The notes beneath the pieces were generated by a model. It ran no database searches. It was not told where the DNA came from and saw nothing but the letters and a program-made list of their open reading frames with translations. From the NCBI RefSeq assembly GCF_900102465.1, contig NZ_FNBW01000016.1:1-64000 (forward strand): a DNA stretch of 64,000 nt, given 5' to 3'. Position 1 is the stretch's first letter; every line of letters starts with the position of its first letter. Positions 54,674 to 63,508 of the stretch are shown piece after piece. The translations under genes and the position numbers were made by a program. The stretch is from Thalassobaculum litoreum DSM 18839. GTDB taxonomy: Bacteria > Pseudomonadota > Alphaproteobacteria > Thalassobaculales > Thalassobaculaceae.

Positions 54674-55138
54674 ATGACGATGACGGTTCTCCTAGCGCTC
54701 CATATTGTTGCCGCCACGATCTGGGTCGGCGGCATGTTCTTCGCCTATGTGGTGCTGCGCCCCGCGGTCGGCGGCATCGAACCGGCGCCCGAGCGGCCCC
54801 GCCTGTGGCGCCGGGTGTTCCACCGGTTCTTCCTGTTCGTATCGCCCAGCGTGCTGGTCCTGATCGCCACCGGATACGCCATGCTGTTCCTGGTGTTCGG
54901 CGGATTCGCGGGCGCCGGTGTGTACATCCACATCATGCACGGCGTCGGGCTGATCATGTTCCTGGCCTATGGGCACCTGCGCTTCGCCGTCTGGCCCAAG
55001 TTCCGCGATGCGGTCGATTCCGGCGATTTCGAGCAGGCCGGCCGGCGCCTGGGCCTGATCCGCAAGATCGTCCATGTGAACCTGGCACTCGGCATGATCA
55101 CCATGATCGTCGCCGCGACCGGGCCGTACTGGCCGTAG
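54674..55138 (+). CDS. CopD-like four-helix membrane protein
   Basis: The 154-residue protein has four membrane helices with conserved histidines at helix ends: LLALHIVAATIWVGGMFFAY, RFFLFVSPSVLVLIATGYAM, IHIMHGVGLIMFLAYGHLRF and IVHVNLALGMITMIVAATGP. This resembles the CopD/DUF2269 group and could bind heme or copper. ATG 54674 is preceded by GAGAGG 9 bases upstream. It is 64 bases divergent from the AI-2E-type gene. Confidence 0.75.
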   Translation: MTMTVLLALHIVAATIWVGGMFFAYVVLRPAVGGIEPAPERPRLWRRVFHRFFLFVSPSVLVLIATGYAMLFLVFGGFAGAGVYIHIMHGVGLIMFLAYGHLRFAVWPKFRDAVDSGDFEQAGRRLGLIRKIVHVNLALGMITMIVAATGPYWP

Positions 55139-55147
55139 CATCCACCG

Positions 55148-55175
55148 CCCCGGGACCGCTCGCGCGGTCTCGGGG
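55148..55175 (+). terminator. GC-rich hairpin downstream of the CopD-like gene
   Basis: CCCCGGGACCGC pairs with GCGGTCTCGGGG across a TCGC loop, one wobble, 9 bases after the stop. A T-containing stretch (TTCTAAAAATG) follows about 8 bases later, so it is a weak intrinsic terminator candidate. Confidence 0.5.
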
Positions 55176-55190
55176 AGCATCCGTTCTAAA

Positions 55191-55212
55191 AATGAGAACG
55201 AATTTCCTCATT
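55191..55212 (+). promoter_or_regulatory. Inverted repeat upstream of the bicarbonate permease gene
   Basis: AATGAG-N10-CTCATT lies in an AT-rich stretch (55185-55235) 68 bases ahead of sbtA. A LysR-type gene follows sbtA, and LysR proteins bind imperfect AT-rich dyads of this size, so this may be its operator; the assignment is inference. Confidence 0.35.
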
Positions 55213-55279
55213 ATATGTATTTTTCTTATATGACGATCTCCGGCACTCCCTGGCCATTCACGAATCCTGGGGGTGACCA

Positions 55280-56347
55280 ATGGAAATCGCGGCCGACATC
55301 GTCTCAACCGTCTTCGCGCAGCTTCAGAAACCAACCTTGGCGTTCCTGATCGGAGGCATGCTGCTGGCTGCGCTCGGCAGCAGGCTCACGGTGCCCGACG
55401 CCGTCTACAAGTTCATCGTCATGGTCATGTTGCTGAAAGTCGGCCTCGGGGCCGGCATGGCCGTGCGCGACGCGGACCTGCTGTCTCTGGCGGTGCCGGC
55501 GGTCTCGGCTGCCCTGATCGGGATTGTGATCGTCCTGCTGGGAAGCCAGACGCTGGTCCGGCTGAACGGCGTGGCGCGGTCGGACGGCATGGCGACCGCG
55601 GGTCTGTTCGGGGCGGTCTCGGCGTCGACCCTTGCCGCCGGCATGGCCATGCTTGAAGCCGAATCCATCGCCTATGAGGGATTCATCGGCGCTCTCTACC
55701 CGTTCATGGACATCGCCGCCCTGGTCACCGCCATCGTGCTGGCCCGGGTGGCCGCGCGTCCCGAGACGGTGGCGATTTCCCAGGGCGACGGCACCGCCGT
55801 TCTGGGTGGCGGCGGCTCGCCGTTGCTGGAGCGGGGCGGCCTCGGCGCCGACACGATCAGAGACATTCTGCTCGATACCTTCCGCAGTCCGGCGATCTCC
55901 GCCCTGCTGCTCGGCCTGGCCATCGGCGTGTTCGCCAAGCCGGACGGCGTCTTCGAGAGCTTCTACAGCCAGCTTTTCTACGGCCTGCTGTCCGTTCTCA
56001 TGCTGATCATGGGCATGGAGGCCTGGGCGCGGCTGTCCGATCTGCGCAAGACCGCGCATGCCTACGTGATCTACGGCCTCGTGGCGCCGCTCGTGCATGG
56101 CCTGCTCGGCTTCGGCGCGGGTCTGATCATCCACAACGTCACCGGATTCTCGGCCGGAGGCGTCGTCCTGCTGGCCGTCATGGCCTCCTCCAGCTCCGAC
56201 ATTTCCGGTCCGCCGACCCTGCGCGGCGCTCTTCCGGAGGCAAATCCGTCGGCCTATGTGGGAACATCGACCGGGCTCGGAACGCCGGTCGCCATCCTGA
56301 GCATCCCGCTCTTCATCAAGCTGGCCGAGCTGACCATCGGCTTCTGA
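55280..56347 (+). CDS. sbtA: Sodium-dependent bicarbonate permease, SbtA family
   Basis: The 355-residue protein has about ten membrane segments in two repeats, with family segments PTLAFLIGGMLLAALGSRLT, KFIVMVMLLKVGLGAGMAVR, GLFGAVSASTLAAGMAMLEA and a C-terminal VVLLAVMASSSSDISGPPTL containing the serine-rich ion-binding loop. SbtA takes up bicarbonate with sodium; in heterotrophs it may feed carboxylases. No SbtB (PII-like) gene is adjacent, unlike in cyanobacteria; instead a LysR-type regulator follows. A terminator candidate lies at 56369. Confidence 0.88.
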   Translation: MEIAADIVSTVFAQLQKPTLAFLIGGMLLAALGSRLTVPDAVYKFIVMVMLLKVGLGAGMAVRDADLLSLAVPAVSAALIGIVIVLLGSQTLVRLNGVARSDGMATAGLFGAVSASTLAAGMAMLEAESIAYEGFIGALYPFMDIAALVTAIVLARVAARPETVAISQGDGTAVLGGGGSPLLERGGLGADTIRDILLDTFRSPAISALLLGLAIGVFAKPDGVFESFYSQLFYGLLSVLMLIMGMEAWARLSDLRKTAHAYVIYGLVAPLVHGLLGFGAGLIIHNVTGFSAGGVVLLAVMASSSSDISGPPTLRGALPEANPSAYVGTSTGLGTPVAILSIPLFIKLAELTIGF

Positions 56348-56368
56348 CCGGCGACCGGGTCCAGGGTG

Positions 56369-56410
56369 CCTCGCGCGGTACGCTTAAGGGCGGCTGCGCG
56401 AGGTGTTTTA
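56369..56410 (+). terminator. Intrinsic terminator candidate after sbtA
   Basis: CCTCGCGC (56369-56376) and GCGCGAGG (56396-56403) form an 8-bp perfect stem with a 19-base loop, followed by TGTTTTA. It lies 22 bases after the sbtA stop, which would separate sbtA from the LysR gene. Confidence 0.6.
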
Positions 56411-56439
56411 GAAAAACAGATCGATATTCCGAATCGTTC

Positions 56440-56445
56440 TATAAT
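56440..56445 (+). promoter_or_regulatory. -10 element (TATAAT) abutting the LysR gene start
   Basis: A perfect TATAAT ends 7 bases before the LysR ATG (56452), so transcription would start at or next to the start codon and the mRNA would be leaderless. No clear -35 is seen. CGAT-N7-ATCG (56422-56436) overlaps the upstream side and could be an autoregulatory dyad. Confidence 0.45.
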
Positions 56446-56451
56446 CCGAGC

Positions 56452-57357
56452 ATGGATCGGATGAACTATCACCATCTTCGGTATTTCCACGAGGTCGCCA
56501 CGGTCGGCAATCTGACCCTGGCGGCATCCCGCCTTAATGTCTCGCAATCGGCCCTGTCGACCCAGATCCGGCAGTTGGAGGAGCGGCTGGGCTACCCTCT
56601 GTTCGAACGGGCCGGCCGGCGGCTGGTCCTGACCGAGGCGGGCGGCATCGCCCTCGACCATGCGGCTCGGATCTTTCAGGCGGGCGACGAACTCGTCGCG
56701 GCGTTGGAACAGCGCGGCGGAGCGGTGCGGCCGCTGCGGCTCGGCGCCCAGTCGACCCTGTCGCGCAACTTCCAGCTCCGATTCCTGCGCCCGATCATCG
56801 CCGCCGGCGAGGTCGACCTGATCCTGTCCTCCGGTAACAATGCCGGGCTGCTGGACGCCCTCCAGGCCTTGGCGCTGGATATCGTCCTGACCACCGAGGC
56901 ACCGCCGCGGGACCGGTTCGCCGACCTGATCGCCCATCGGATCGCCGGCCAACCGGTCGGGCTCTACGCCGTTCCCGGCAGGCTGGGGCACGCCAGCCTG
57001 AAGGAGGTCCTGGTCCATGAACCGATGATCCTGCCGACCGAGAGCTCGATCCGCACCGGATTCGACAGCCTGGTCGCCCGGCTCGAGGTAACACCGCGGA
57101 TCGCCGCGGAAGTCGACGACATGGCGATGGTCCGGCTGCTCGCCCGCGAAGGCGTCGGCGTCGCGGCGGCGCCGGCTGTCGTGCTTGCCGACGAGATCGA
57201 GCAGGGCATCGTCCACGCCGCCCCCTTCCCGCTCGACATCGCCGAGAGCTTCTACGCCATCGTCGCAAGGCGCAGTTTTCCCCACCCGTCGATCGCCACC
57301 CTCCTCGAGGCGACCGACGCCGGCCGCAGCGGTTCGGAGCCGGGCGCGGCGGATTAA
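56452..57357 (+). CDS. LysR-family transcription regulator (NhaR-like)
   Basis: The 301-residue protein has the LysR helix-turn-helix at residues 19-40 within LTLAASRLNVSQSALSTQIRQL, following the MNYHHLRYFHEVATVGN start seen in NhaR-type members, and a substrate-binding domain from about residue 90. The ATG at 56452 has no Shine-Dalgarno but sits at the expected transcription start; an ATG three codons later (MNYHHL) is the alternative and has GGATCGG upstream. Placement downstream of sbtA suggests it responds to sodium, bicarbonate or pH, which is inference. Confidence 0.88.
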   Translation: MDRMNYHHLRYFHEVATVGNLTLAASRLNVSQSALSTQIRQLEERLGYPLFERAGRRLVLTEAGGIALDHAARIFQAGDELVAALEQRGGAVRPLRLGAQSTLSRNFQLRFLRPIIAAGEVDLILSSGNNAGLLDALQALALDIVLTTEAPPRDRFADLIAHRIAGQPVGLYAVPGRLGHASLKEVLVHEPMILPTESSIRTGFDSLVARLEVTPRIAAEVDDMAMVRLLAREGVGVAAAPAVVLADEIEQGIVHAAPFPLDIAESFYAIVARRSFPHPSIATLLEATDAGRSGSEPGAAD

Positions 57358-57444
57358 CTCGGGCCTCCGCCCCTGGCAGAGGGCCGGTCCAGATGCTATG
57401 TCCGTAGGCAAAGCGGCGTGCGGTCGCCCCCTTCACACTCTTCC

Positions 57445-58383
<939 letters not shown>

Positions 58384-58393
58384 GGGGCCGGTC

Positions 58394-59698
58394 ATGCCCG
58401 ACGACCTCACCCCGCCCGATTACTCCCTGCCCGATGCCGGGGCGGAGGGTGGCGGCAAGCTGATCCAGAACATCATGCATTTCGGCCGCACCCTGCGCGC
58501 AGCCGGCCTGCCCGTCGGACCGGGCAAGGTGCTCGACGCGGTGGAGGCGGTGCAGGTGGCCGGCATCACCAACCGGCGCGACTTCTACTGGACCCTGCAC
58601 GCGGTCTTCGTGAACCGCCGCGACCAGCGCGAGATCTTCGATCAGGCCTTCCACGTGTTCTGGCGCAACCCGCGGCTGCTGGAGCGCATGCTGCAGATGA
58701 TCCTGCCCGAGTTCCGCGGCGACGGCGACGAGGACAAGGAGAAGGGCCAGGAGATGAACCGGCGCCTGGCCGAGGCGTTGAAATCCGAGAATCCCGGCGG
58801 CGCCGATCCGCAGGAGCCGGAGGAAGAGGAGATCGAACTCGACGCGGCGATGACCTGGTCCGACCGGGAGCTGCTGCGCGAGATGGATTTCGAGAAGATG
58901 ACGGCGGAGGAGATCCTGCGCGCCAAACAGGTGATCCGCGACATGCGGCTACCGATCGCCGAGATCAAGACCCGCCGCTTCCGCCCCTCCCCGCACGGGC
59001 TGCGCCTCGACCTGCGCCGGACCATGTCGGCGACCATGCGCTCGGGCGGCGACGAGATCGCCCTGCAGCGCCGCAAGCAACGCACCCGCCGCCCGCCGTT
59101 GGTGGTGCTGTGCGACATCTCCGGGTCGATGAGCCGGTATTCGCGGATGCTGCTGCATTTCATGCACGCCATCACCAACGACCGCGACCGGGTCCATACC
59201 TTCCTGTTCGGCACCCGGCTGACCAACGTCACCCGCTACCTGAAGCACAAGGACGTGGACGAGGCGCTGGTCCAGGTGGGCGACGTCGTCAACGACTGGT
59301 CCGGCGGCACCCGGATCGGCCACTGCCTGCACGAGTTCAACCGGTTCTGGGGCCGCCGGGTGCTGACCCAGGGTGCCATCGTCGTGCTGATCACCGACGG
59401 GCTCGACCGCGAGGTCGGCGAAGGACTGGCCGGAGAAATGGACCGACTCCACAAGTCCTGCAGACGGCTGATTTGGCTCAATCCCTTGTTGCGCTACGAT
59501 GGCTTCGCCCCCAAATCTCAGGGGGTGCGGGCTATCCTTCCCCATGTCGACGACTTCCGCCCGGTCCATTCGCTCGATAGCCTGGAGCAACTGGCGGAAG
59601 CCATCGGCCGGCCGTCCCTGCGCCGGCGCGAGGGGATGGACGACTGGCTCGCCGAACTGCGCCGGGTCGAGGACGAAGCTCGACAGGACGCCGACTAG
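58394..59698 (+). CDS. coxE: VWA-domain protein, CoxE-like
   Basis: The 434-residue protein has an N-terminal helical region (NIMHFGRTLRAAGLPVGPGK), an acidic middle (EPEEEEIELDAAMTWSDREL) and a C-terminal von Willebrand A domain with the metal-site motif DISGSMSRYSR and VVLITDGLDREVGEG. It corresponds to CoxE, the partner of the CoxD ATPase in remodelling molybdenum hydroxylases. It acts in the cytoplasm. The gene order coxD-coxE is kept as in CO-oxidising bacteria. Confidence 0.9.
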   Translation: MPDDLTPPDYSLPDAGAEGGGKLIQNIMHFGRTLRAAGLPVGPGKVLDAVEAVQVAGITNRRDFYWTLHAVFVNRRDQREIFDQAFHVFWRNPRLLERMLQMILPEFRGDGDEDKEKGQEMNRRLAEALKSENPGGADPQEPEEEEIELDAAMTWSDRELLREMDFEKMTAEEILRAKQVIRDMRLPIAEIKTRRFRPSPHGLRLDLRRTMSATMRSGGDEIALQRRKQRTRRPPLVVLCDISGSMSRYSRMLLHFMHAITNDRDRVHTFLFGTRLTNVTRYLKHKDVDEALVQVGDVVNDWSGGTRIGHCLHEFNRFWGRRVLTQGAIVVLITDGLDREVGEGLAGEMDRLHKSCRRLIWLNPLLRYDGFAPKSQGVRAILPHVDDFRPVHSLDSLEQLAEAIGRPSLRRREGMDDWLAELRRVEDEARQDAD

Positions 59699-59731
59699 AT
59701 CCGGAGGCATATTACCGTGGAGGGCGCACGC

Positions 59732-60073
59732 ATGACCGATCCGACACCGTTCGCCAGCATCGACGACGTGCTCGGCACCGCCGAGGGCTGGCTGTCCGAA
59801 GGCCGCAAGGTGGCGCTCGCCACCGTGGTGAAGACCTGGGGCAGCTCGCCCCGCCCCGTGGGCTCGCGCCTGGTGATCGACGGCGACGGCGCCATGGTCG
59901 GCTCGGTCTCCGGCGGCTGCATCGAAGGCGCCGTGATCAAGGAGGCGTTCGAGATCATGCAGAGCGGCGATCCCCGACTGATGGAGTTCGGCGTCAGCGA
60001 CGAGCAGGCCTGGGACGTGGGCCTCGCCTGCGGCGGCAACGTCCAGGTCTGGGTCGAGCGGATGGAGGCCTGA
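59732..60073 (+). CDS. XdhC/CoxI family protein, N-terminal domain only
   Basis: This 113-residue protein corresponds to the first domain of XdhC/CoxI: EGWLSEGRKVALATVVKTWG, SSPRPVGSRLVIDGDGAMVG, SVSGGCIEGAVIKEAFEIM and WDVGLACGGNVQVWVE. XdhC binds molybdenum cofactor and delivers it, after sulfuration, to xanthine-dehydrogenase-type enzymes. Here the two domains are two separate genes with a 3-base gap. ATG 59732 follows GGAGGGCGCACGC; a GTG at 59717 is an alternative. Confidence 0.85.
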   Translation: MTDPTPFASIDDVLGTAEGWLSEGRKVALATVVKTWGSSPRPVGSRLVIDGDGAMVGSVSGGCIEGAVIKEAFEIMQSGDPRLMEFGVSDEQAWDVGLACGGNVQVWVERMEA

Positions 60074-60076
60074 GCC

Positions 60077-60784
60077 ATGCGCGCCGACATCTTCTCCAAG
60101 CTGCAGACCGCCCGCCGGTCCAAGACGCCGGTCACCCTGGTGGACGGCCTCGACGGCAAGACCCAGGCCCTGGTCTATGCCGACAAGGTCGACGGCGACC
60201 TATCGGAAGCGGTCGTCAAGGAAGCCCGCGACCGGCTGCGCGACAACAAGAGCGGCGTCGCCGAGGTGTCCGGCGACCGCTGGTTCTTCGACTGCCACAA
60301 CCCGCCCCTGCGCCTGATCATCGTCGGCGCGGTCCATATCACCCAGACCCTGGTGCCGATGGCCTCCATCGCCGGCTACGAGGTTATCGTGGTCGACCCG
60401 CGCGCCAGCTTCGCCACGGCCGAACGATTCCCGAACGTCACCCTGATCGACGACTGGCCGGACGAGGCGATGGAAGCGCTGAAGCCGGACAGCCGCACGG
60501 CCGTGGTCACCCTGACCCACGACCCGAAGCTGGACGACCCGGCGCTGGAGATCACGCTGAAATCGGACGCCTTCTACATCACCTGCCTGGGCTCCCGGCG
60601 CACCCATGCCAAGCGGGTCGAACGGCTGAAGGAGATGGGGTTCGACGACGCTGCCATCGGCCGGATCCATGCTCCCGCCGGGCTCGATATCGGCGCCGTC
60701 TCGCCGGCCGAGATCGCCATCTCGGTGCTGGCCGAGCTGACCGCCGTCCTGCACGCCAAGCCGATCGTGGCGGCCGCCGCCTGA
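60077..60784 (+). CDS. XdhC/CoxI family protein, C-terminal Rossmann domain
   Basis: The 235-residue protein supplies the second half of XdhC: a linker, then the Rossmann-like PLRLIIVGAVHITQTLVPMA with EVIVVDPRASFATAERFPN, TAVVTLTHDPKLDDPALEI, YITCLGSRRTHAKRVERLKE and IHAPAGLDIGAVSPAEIAIS. In single-chain XdhC the glycine loop often reads GAGHV; here it is GAVHI. It must pair with the preceding 113-residue protein to form a complete XdhC. Confidence 0.87.
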   Translation: MRADIFSKLQTARRSKTPVTLVDGLDGKTQALVYADKVDGDLSEAVVKEARDRLRDNKSGVAEVSGDRWFFDCHNPPLRLIIVGAVHITQTLVPMASIAGYEVIVVDPRASFATAERFPNVTLIDDWPDEAMEALKPDSRTAVVTLTHDPKLDDPALEITLKSDAFYITCLGSRRTHAKRVERLKEMGFDDAAIGRIHAPAGLDIGAVSPAEIAISVLAELTAVLHAKPIVAAAA

Positions 60785-60811
60785 CCCCGGCGCTTTTGGA
60801 GACCATCGACC

Positions 60812-62467
60812 GTGATCTTCGGTAACACCCCGCTGGACCAGGCCGAGGGGGCCGTGCTGGCCCATTCCCATCGGCTTGAGAAACGCAGCCTGAAGAAGGG
60901 CCGCGTTCTGGATTCCGACGATGTCGCGCTGCTCCGCGACGCCGGCTTCACCAGCGTCATCGCCGCTCGGCTGGAGGACGGCGATGTGGCCGAGGACGCC
61001 GCCGCCGACCGGCTCGCCGCCGCCCTGGCCGGCGACGGCACGACGGTGAGCGCCGCCTTCACCGGCCGCGCCAATCTCTACGCCCAGACCGCCGGCGTGG
61101 TGCTCTACGATCCGGTGCGCCTGGACGCCTTCAACCTGGTCGACGAGGCGATCACCCTGGCCCTCGTGCCGCCCTATCAGGGCGTTGAGGAAGGCCAGAT
61201 GATCGGCACCCTGAAGATCATCTCCTTCGCCGTTTCCGGCGACCGGGTGCTGCTGACCGAGGAGATCGGCCGCCGCGACCAGCCGATGGTCCGCCTTCAG
61301 CCCTATCAGTCGACGCCGGTGGGACTGGTCCAGTCGCGCCTGTCCGGCACCAAGGAAAGCGTGCTCGACAGCACGATGGAGGTGACCCGGGCGCGGCTGC
61401 ACGGCATGGCCAGCGAGATCAGCCACGAGGTGCGCTGCGACCACACGACCGACGCCCTGGCCCAGGCGATCGACGAGACTCTGCATCACGGCGCCCGCCT
61501 CGTGCTGGTCTCCGGCGCCTCCGCCGTGGTCGACCGCCGCGACGTGGTCCCGGCCGCCATCGAGCAGGCCGGCGGGATCGTCGAGCATTTCGGCATGCCG
61601 GTGGATCCGGGCAACCTGATGCTGATCGGCCGCATCGGCGACATCCCCGTGGTCGGCCTGCCCGGCTGCGCCCGCTCGCCCAAGCTGAACGGCTTCGACT
61701 GGGTGCTGCAGCGCCTGATCGCCGGCGTGCCCGTCGGCCGGGCCGAGATCGGGCGGATGGGGGTCGGCGGCCTGCTGAAGGACATTCCGACCCGGCCGAT
61801 GCCCCGCTCCCGCCGGCGCGCCAGCAACGGCGACGGCGACACCGCCTCGGCCCGGGCGCCGAAGATCGCCGCCATCCTGCTCGCCGCCGGCCAGTCGCGG
61901 CGGATGGGATCGGAGAACAAGCTGCTGGCCGAACTGGACGGCAAGCCGATGGTGCGCCACGTGGCCGAGGCCCTCGCCGCCTCCAAGGCGGCGTCCATGA
62001 CGGTGGTCCTGGGCCACGAGGCCGACACGGTGCGGGCCTCCCTGGCCGACCTGAAGCCGTCCTATGCGTATAACCCGGACTATGCCGAAGGTCTGTCGAC
62101 CTCGATGAAGACCGGCATTGCCGCCGTGGGCGAGGACGTGGACGGCGCGATCATCTGCCTCGGCGACATGCCGATGGTCAGCACCGCCGTCATCGACCGG
62201 ATGATCGCCGCCTTCGACCCGGTGGAGGGCCGCGCCATCGTCGTGCCGACCCGGCGCGGCAAGCGCGGCAACCCGGTGCTGTTCGCCAAGCGGTTCTTCG
62301 AGGAGATGGGACGGGTGTCCGGCGATGTCGGCGCGCGCCACCTGATCGGCAATCACGAGGATCTGGCGGTGGAGATCGAGGTCGACGACGAATCGGTGCT
62401 GACCGACATCGACACGCCGGAAGCCTTGGCCAAGGCCCGCGGGACCGAGCAGGGAAACGGCGGATGA
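60812..62467 (+). CDS. Molybdopterin-binding domain fused to MocA-like nucleotidyltransferase
   Basis: A 551-residue fusion. Residues about 1-340 resemble MoeA/MoaB-type molybdopterin-binding proteins (LVLVSGASAVVDRRDVVPAA and GDIPVVGLPGCARSPKLNGF). Residues about 355-551 are a MobA/MocA-type nucleotidyltransferase with IAAILLAAGQSRRMGSENKL, LGHEADTVRASLADL and GAIICLGDMPMVSTAVIDRM. MocA adds CMP to molybdopterin, giving the cytosine dinucleotide used by xanthine-dehydrogenase-family enzymes, consistent with the neighbours. The start is a GTG at 60812. Its last base codons overlap the next gene by 4 bases (ATGA). Confidence 0.85.
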   Translation: MIFGNTPLDQAEGAVLAHSHRLEKRSLKKGRVLDSDDVALLRDAGFTSVIAARLEDGDVAEDAAADRLAAALAGDGTTVSAAFTGRANLYAQTAGVVLYDPVRLDAFNLVDEAITLALVPPYQGVEEGQMIGTLKIISFAVSGDRVLLTEEIGRRDQPMVRLQPYQSTPVGLVQSRLSGTKESVLDSTMEVTRARLHGMASEISHEVRCDHTTDALAQAIDETLHHGARLVLVSGASAVVDRRDVVPAAIEQAGGIVEHFGMPVDPGNLMLIGRIGDIPVVGLPGCARSPKLNGFDWVLQRLIAGVPVGRAEIGRMGVGGLLKDIPTRPMPRSRRRASNGDGDTASARAPKIAAILLAAGQSRRMGSENKLLAELDGKPMVRHVAEALAASKAASMTVVLGHEADTVRASLADLKPSYAYNPDYAEGLSTSMKTGIAAVGEDVDGAIICLGDMPMVSTAVIDRMIAAFDPVEGRAIVVPTRRGKRGNPVLFAKRFFEEMGRVSGDVGARHLIGNHEDLAVEIEVDDESVLTDIDTPEALAKARGTEQGNGG

Positions 62468-62880
62468 ACGACACCCTGTATCAGGACGAGATCGTCGCCC
62501 TGGCCCGCGCCGGCCGCGCCCTGCCTCGTCTGGAGGCGCCGACCGTGAGCGCGCGGGTGGACAACCCGGTCTGCGGCGACCGGATCACCGTGGACCTGAC
62601 CGTCGAGAACGGTGCCGTGACGGCCGTCGGCGCCAAGGTGCAGGGCTGCGCTCTGTGTCAGGCGTCCATCGCCGTCATCGCCGACAACGTGCTCGGCCAA
62701 CCGGCGGACACCCTGCCCACGGTGGCCAAGGCGGTGGAGGATTATCTGGCGGGCAAGGGCGACACGCTGCCCTGGACGGCGCTGTCCGCCTTCTCCCCGG
62801 TGCGGGCGGCGAAGTCGCGCTGGGAATGCGTGATGCTGCCGTTCCGCGCGGCCAACAAGGCGCTCGCCGAACAAGGCTGA
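62464..62880 (+). CDS. IscU/SufU-like iron-sulfur scaffold protein
   Basis: The 138-residue protein has the scaffold cysteines C37 in NPVCGDRI, C62 and C65 in GCALCQAS and C122 in WECVMLPF, with the conserved aspartate of CGD. The extra cysteine in GCALC, where SufU usually has GCSIS, is notable. Coupled by ATGA to the MocA fusion and sixth in the maturation set, it probably supplies [2Fe-2S] clusters or sulfur to the target molybdenum hydroxylase; this is inference. Housekeeping SufU-type function is less likely given its context. Confidence 0.82.
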   Translation: MNDTLYQDEIVALARAGRALPRLEAPTVSARVDNPVCGDRITVDLTVENGAVTAVGAKVQGCALCQASIAVIADNVLGQPADTLPTVAKAVEDYLAGKGDTLPWTALSAFSPVRAAKSRWECVMLPFRAANKALAEQG

Positions 62881-62925
62881 ACGGTAAGGGCCGGACGGGA
62901 GGCCGAACGGCGATCCGGTCGGGCG

Positions 62926-63342
62926 TCAGCCCAGGATATCGAGGGTGGAGTCGAACAGCTCGTCGGCGGTGCGGATGGTGGCCAGATTGGCCTCGAACTG
63001 CTTCTGGGCGACGATCTGATCGACCGCTTCGCGCTCCAGCGACACGTTCGGCCGGTTCACCAGCCCGTCGCCATCGGCATCGGGCGCGTCCGGATCGTAG
63101 CGCTGGACGGAGACCGGATCGACGAGCTGCTGGGTGGACCGCACGCCGCCGGTCGTCGTCGTGCTGTCGACGGTCCGCTGCGGACGGAACAGGCTGTTGC
63201 CGGCGGCATCCGTCGTCTCGGTCGAGCCCCGGGGCGCGGCGACGCTCTCGAGATTCGCGACATTGGACGCCGACGTGTCGAACCGTCGGGTCGCCGCAGT
63301 GGCACCGCTCAGGGCGCTGTAGATGCCGTTGGTGATCGCCAT
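62926..63342 (-). CDS. Orphan FlgC-like flagellar rod protein
   Basis: A 138-residue protein with the rod/hook family N-terminus (NGIYSALSGATAATRRFDTS followed by ASNVANLESV) and a C-terminal FlgC-type motif, PDADGDGLVNRPNVSLEREA, then VDQIVAQKQFEANLATIRTA. No other flagellar gene is in the window, so it is an orphan member, possibly a cell-surface or rod accessory protein. The ATG at 63342 has no strong upstream features. It is divergent from the last gene of the window. Confidence 0.85.
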   Translation of the reverse strand: MAITNGIYSALSGATAATRRFDTSASNVANLESVAAPRGSTETTDAAGNSLFRPQRTVDSTTTTGGVRSTQQLVDPVSVQRYDPDAPDADGDGLVNRPNVSLEREAVDQIVAQKQFEANLATIRTADELFDSTLDILG

Positions 63343-63508
63343 GGTCGTATCCTAGCAGTCATCCGGTGCCCAATCTAGCGCACCGGCGGTTTAGATCGGG
63401 TTAACGCCCTTGCAGCCCTCTCACCCGGAAGAATCGTCACGGGGCCGCGCCGCCGCTATCATGGCGACCGTCATCCTTCGATTGTCCGGCACACGGAGCG
63501 CCACACAC

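Noticed and set aside
60200-62356. 718-codon open frame opposite the XdhC C-terminal and MocA genes
   Set aside because: Antisense shadow rich in Gly/His/Arg, typical of reversed high-GC coding DNA.
63084-63114. Asp-rich loop in the FlgC-like protein resembling an EF-hand calcium site
   Set aside because: The PDADGDG segment is the normal FlgC family motif (PDADxxGYV-type) rather than a calcium-binding hand.
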